Origin: Sva-07 sp964651825 | GTDB lineage: Bacteria > Actinomycetota > Acidimicrobiia > Acidimicrobiales > Ilumatobacteraceae | Length of the DNA: 64,000 bases | Assembly: GCA_964651825.1 (NCBI GenBank) | Contig: CAZYWK010000003.1 | Coordinates: 1 to 64,000 of the forward strand | Direction: 5' to 3' | Part shown: positions 61,031 to 64,000 of the stretch, one piece after another | How positions within the stretch are numbered: the stretch's first letter is position 1 | How the letters are laid out: each line of letters starts with the position of its first letter | Made by a program: the position numbers and the translations under genes | The notes under the pieces: model-generated | The model's input: the letters and a program-made list of their open reading frames with translations, nothing else | Databases searched by the model: none | Told to the model about the DNA's origin: nothing

Positions 61031-63289
61031 CCCCGAGCGTCGCAGTTCGACGGGGATCGATTTGTAGACGGGAGTGCCGGAGGCGCCGACGCTGCCGAGG
61101 GCGACGAGCACGTTCGTCTCGGGGTAGTAGGCCGCGCAGGTGCCGACCGGCGTCGGGTACTCGACCACCCGGAAGCGGGGAGCGACCCGTTCGACGCCGT
61201 CAGGGCCCACCGATCGCAAGTCGACGAGCACGCCGTCGTCGAGGCCCCGTTCGTCGAGGTCGGCGCGGGCGACGAGTACGACGCGCCGCCCGTCGTGGAT
61301 GCCGCGGTACCGGTCGTCGAGGCCGTAGATCGTGGTGTTGTACTGGTCGTGGCTGCGCATCGTCTGCAGCAGCAGCGTGCCGGGCGGAGCCTCGGCGAAC
61401 GTCAGCTCGTTGACGGTGAACTGGGCTCGACCGTCGGCGGTGGCGAACGTCCGGTCGTCACGCGGACCATGGGGGAGTGTGAAGCCGCCGGGTTCGCGGA
61501 TCTTCGTGTTGAAGTCGTCGAAGCCCGGAACCACGCGGCTGATCGAGTTGCGGATCGCGGCATGATCGCGTTGGAAGCGATCCCAGGCCACGTCGCCCCA
61601 CCCGAACAAGGCGCCGGCGATCCCACACACGATCTCGACCTCGCTGCGCAGATGCGGGGACGCCTTCGGCAGCGTGCCGCGGGACGCGTGCACCACCCCC
61701 ATCGAATCCTCCACGGTGACGACCTGCTCGACGCCGTCGACCTCGTGACGCTCGGTGCGTCCCATCGTCGGCAGGATCAACGCTTGCTCGCCGGTCACGA
61801 CGTGCGAGGCGTTCAGCTTCGTCGAGACCTGCACCGTGAGGCGGCATCGCTCGAGCGCCGCGTGGGTCACGGTCGTGTCGGGTGTGGCCGACGCGAAGTT
61901 GCCACCCATCCCGACGAACACGCGCACCGCTCCGTCGCGCATGGCCGCGATCGTCTCCACCGTGTCGAAGCCGTCGTCGCGCGGCGGCTCGAATCCGAAC
62001 TCGTCGGCGAGCGCGTCGAGGAACTGCGGCAGCGGTCGTTCGTAGATGCCCATCGTGCGATCACCCTGCACGTTGGAGTGGCCGCGCACGGGACACACGC
62101 CGGCGCCGGGACGGCCGACGTTGCCGCGGAGCAGCAGGAAGTTGACGATCTCACGGATCGTCTCGACGGAGTTGGCGTGCTGGGTCAGCCCCATCGCCCA
62201 GCAGACGATGATCCGCGGCGAACCGAGGACTCGGGCCGCGAACCGTTCGGCGACGTCGCGCTCGAAGCCCGTGGCACGCGTGTACGCATCCCAGTCGAAC
62301 GTCTTGGCATCGGCGGCGAAGGTGTCGAAGCCCTGCGTGTACCGCTCGATGAACGCTTCGTCGATCGCTTCGGCGACGGTCCCGCCGTCGGCGGTGGTGA
62401 CGAGCAGGTGGTTCACGGCCTTGAAGAACGCGAGGTCACCGTTGGTGCGGATCGGCAGGTGATCGTCGGCGAGCGCCGTGCCGCCGCCGAGCAGCCCACC
62501 CGCGCGCTGGGGGTTCTTGAACCGCAGGAGCCCGGCCTCCGGAAGCGGGTTGATGGCGACGATCGCCGCACCCGAGCGCTTCGCCTGTTCGAGCGTCGTC
62601 AGCATCCGGGGATGGTTGGTGCCCGGGTTCTGGCCGACGACCACGATCAGGTCGGCCTCGGCGAAGTCGGTGATGTGGACCGAGCCCTTGCCGATGCCGA
62701 TCGTCTCGGTCAGCGCGGAGCCGCTCGCCTCGTGACACATGTTCGAGCAGTCGGGCAGGTTGTTCGTGCCGAACCTGCGGGCGAGCAGCTGATAGAGGAA
62801 CGCGGCCTCGTTGCTCGTGCGCCCCGACGTGTAGAAGGCAGCTGCGTCCGGCGAGGGGAGCGCTCGCAGCTCGGCGGCGATCAACGCGAAGGCGTCGTCC
62901 CAGGAGATCGGCTCGTAGTGGGAACCCCCTGCGCGCTTCACCATCGGCTCGGTGAGCCGGCCCTGGCGGCCGAGCCAGTACTCGGACTGCTCGCGCAGCT
63001 CGGCGACGGAGTGCTCGGCGAAGAACTCGCGGGTGATCCGCTCGGTCGTGGCCTCCTCGGCCACCGCCTTCACCCCGTTCTCACAGAACTCGGCGACGTG
63101 GGCGTGGCCGGGCTCGGGCCATGCACAACCCGGGCAGTCGAACCCGTCGGGTTGGTTGATCGAGCGAAGCGTGGCGATCGTTCGACGTGTGCCCATCTGC
63201 CCGATGCCACGCTGCAGCGACACCGCCACCGCTGTGGCCCCGGCCGCCCACGACTTGGGCGGCTCGACCGTTCCGGAGAAATCCTCCAT
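60992..63289 (-). CDS. FdhF/YdeP-family molybdopterin oxidoreductase
   Basis: 765 aa from ATG 63289. [4Fe-4S]-type Cys in DGFDCPGCAWPEP and EFCENGVKA, MGD-binding segments YTSGRTSNEAAFLYQLLARR, VVVGQNPGTNHPRML, INPLPEAGL, GNVGRPGAGVCPVRGHSNVQ and YNTTIYGLDDRYRG. Related to YdeP (acid resistance) and formate-dehydrogenase H alpha subunits; electron partners are not in the window. The C-terminal GSGTGRFGETPGA is encoded by the palindrome. Divergent from gpx with a 64-bp gap. Confidence 0.9.
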   Translation of the reverse strand: MEDFSGTVEPPKSWAAGATAVAVSLQRGIGQMGTRRTIATLRSINQPDGFDCPGCAWPEPGHAHVAEFCENGVKAVAEEATTERITREFFAEHSVAELREQSEYWLGRQGRLTEPMVKRAGGSHYEPISWDDAFALIAAELRALPSPDAAAFYTSGRTSNEAAFLYQLLARRFGTNNLPDCSNMCHEASGSALTETIGIGKGSVHITDFAEADLIVVVGQNPGTNHPRMLTTLEQAKRSGAAIVAINPLPEAGLLRFKNPQRAGGLLGGGTALADDHLPIRTNGDLAFFKAVNHLLVTTADGGTVAEAIDEAFIERYTQGFDTFAADAKTFDWDAYTRATGFERDVAERFAARVLGSPRIIVCWAMGLTQHANSVETIREIVNFLLLRGNVGRPGAGVCPVRGHSNVQGDRTMGIYERPLPQFLDALADEFGFEPPRDDGFDTVETIAAMRDGAVRVFVGMGGNFASATPDTTVTHAALERCRLTVQVSTKLNASHVVTGEQALILPTMGRTERHEVDGVEQVVTVEDSMGVVHASRGTLPKASPHLRSEVEIVCGIAGALFGWGDVAWDRFQRDHAAIRNSISRVVPGFDDFNTKIREPGGFTLPHGPRDDRTFATADGRAQFTVNELTFAEAPPGTLLLQTMRSHDQYNTTIYGLDDRYRGIHDGRRVVLVARADLDERGLDDGVLVDLRSVGPDGVERVAPRFRVVEYPTPVGTCAAYYPETNVLVALGSVGASGTPVYKSIPVELRRSGSGTGRFGETPGA

Positions 63290-63353
63290 GCACGGCGAGT
63301 GTACGAGCCCGAGGGCTCGCCGACCGGGTGCGACATGGGTCAAACTGTCGTCC

Positions 63354-63854
63354 ATGACCTCCATCGACAACGCCACGCTGACGACGCCAATCAACACCCT
63401 GCACGGCGAGCCGACCAGCCTGGCCGACTTCGGCGGCAAGGCGATCCTCGCGGTCAACGTGGCCTCGAAGTGCGGGCTGACCCCGCAGTACACGGGCCTC
63501 GAAGCACTCCAGACGCAGTACGGCGATCGGGGCTTCACCGTGATCGGCTTCCCCTGCAACCAGTTCGGCGGCCAGGAGCCGGGCTCGGCCGAGGAGATCG
63601 AGACGTTCTGCTCGACCACCTACGGGGTGACGTTCCCGATGACGGAAAAGATCGACGTCAACGGCGACTCACAGCACCCGATCTACGCTGCCCTGACCGA
63701 GGTCGCCGACGGCGAAGGGCACACCGGAGACATCCGTTGGAACTTCGAGAAGTTCCTGATCGCCCCTGACGGTGAGATCACCCGGTTCTCCCCGATGGTC
63801 ACCCCCGAAGACCCCGCCCTCGTCGAAGCCATCGAGGCCAGCTTGCCGTCCTGA
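63354..63854 (+). CDS. Glutathione peroxidase-family thiol peroxidase
   Basis: 166 aa. Peroxidatic Cys40 in NVASKCGLTPQYTGLEAL, FPCNQFGGQEPG with the catalytic Gln, a likely resolving Cys in ETFCSTTYGVTFPM, and WNFEKFLI with the Trp/Asn. Cys rather than selenocysteine; such bacterial enzymes usually use thioredoxin. Reduces peroxides. Confidence 0.94.
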   Translation: MTSIDNATLTTPINTLHGEPTSLADFGGKAILAVNVASKCGLTPQYTGLEALQTQYGDRGFTVIGFPCNQFGGQEPGSAEEIETFCSTTYGVTFPMTEKIDVNGDSQHPIYAALTEVADGEGHTGDIRWNFEKFLIAPDGEITRFSPMVTPEDPALVEAIEASLPS

Positions 63855-63911
63855 TTGGTTCGGCCTCACGTCAGGTGTTGTCGCAACGATCGGGGACGGC
63901 CGAGCCGAGTG

Positions 63912-64000
63912 TTACGGCCAGGGGGCGTCGCCGCGGGCGATGTCGGCGATGTGGGCCAGGGTGTAGCCATCGAGGGCGCGGCGCATCTCGGCGCCCGCTT
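63912..64000 (-). CDS. C-terminal fragment of an unidentified gene
   Basis: The minus strand reads ...EMRRALDGYTLAHIADIARG then DAPWP and stops TAA at 63912, open to the window edge. The helical, Arg/Asp-containing end suits a real protein, but 28 residues are too few to assign a family. Convergent with gpx. Confidence 0.4.
   Translation of the reverse strand, partial: AGAEMRRALDGYTLAHIADIARGDAPWP

Noticed and set aside
61295..63769. 824-aa plus-strand ORF opposite the molybdoenzyme
   Set aside because: No domains, Arg/Gly/Val-rich; the minus-strand frame shows clear molybdopterin motifs.

Overview
The window is a dense, high-GC chromosomal segment of an actinobacterium. Markers are a WhiB-like regulator, an MtrA/MtrB/lipoprotein set, a DUF3040 protein, a division cluster with SepF and DivIVA but no FtsA, many GTG starts, and TANNNT -10 boxes 6-8 nt before start codons. 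Several families (paired ferritin-like exported proteins, an AGPS-type flavoprotein, a cysteine-free DksA-like protein) suggest class Acidimicrobiia, near Ilumatobacter. That placement is inference from family recognition, not from a search.

Layout. 1-7.2 kb, minus strand: RNase P RNA, two ferritin-like exported proteins, and a four-gene operon glpD / AGPS-like flavoprotein / membrane protein / FGGY kinase. 7.3-16.4 kb, mostly plus: whiB-like, trpD, an opposed exonuclease-GIY-YIG fusion, NYN nuclease, small Cys protein, queG, a PimB-like mannosyltransferase, membrane protein, SRPBCC protein, ROK glucokinase. 16.4-21.4 kb: ppa, alaC-like, ACT protein, glpK, pfkA. 21.9-25.7 kb, minus: LpqB-like lipoprotein, mtrB, mtrA, IMPase, small membrane protein. 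25.8-35.7 kb: dinB, DUF3040, a minus-strand MoxR/DUF58/transglutaminase operon, degenerate ROK protein, acyl-CoA dehydrogenase, small protein, HNH nuclease, lipoate ligase-like. 35.7-55.5 kb: the mra/dcw division and cell-wall cluster (mraZ rsmH ftsL ftsI murE mraY murD ftsW murG murC murB ftsQ ftsZ pgeF yggS sepF divIVA), without murF or ftsA. 55.5-63.9 kb: ileS, DksA-like, lspA, rluD, an opposed FdhF/YdeP molybdoenzyme, glutathione peroxidase.

The main accessory signal is a 110-bp unit present three times (21600, 52486, 53610). Each unit is two 48-bp imperfect palindromes with TTTGTGGCAG / CTGCCACAAA ends, always separated by exactly 14 nt of unrelated sequence. Two of the three units bracket a minus-strand AbiEi/DUF559-type gene, which interrupts the dcw cluster between yggS and sepF. 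Two other near-perfect palindromes lie over gene ends, at 14895 and 60992. The mraZ promoter carries eight TGGG-like repeats at a ~10-nt period.

How the genes work together: the dcw block supplies peptidoglycan precursors (MurC-E, MraY, MurG), septal synthesis (FtsW, FtsI) and the Z-ring with its membrane tethers (FtsZ, SepF, DivIVA). MtrAB with its lipoprotein is a cell-envelope two-component system. GlpK, GlpD, the AGPS-like enzyme and the FGGY kinase point to glycerol/DHAP chemistry that may include ether lipids. PfkA, the glucokinase-type ROK protein and Ppa are central metabolism. No tRNA, rRNA, CRISPR array, IS element or prophage was seen.
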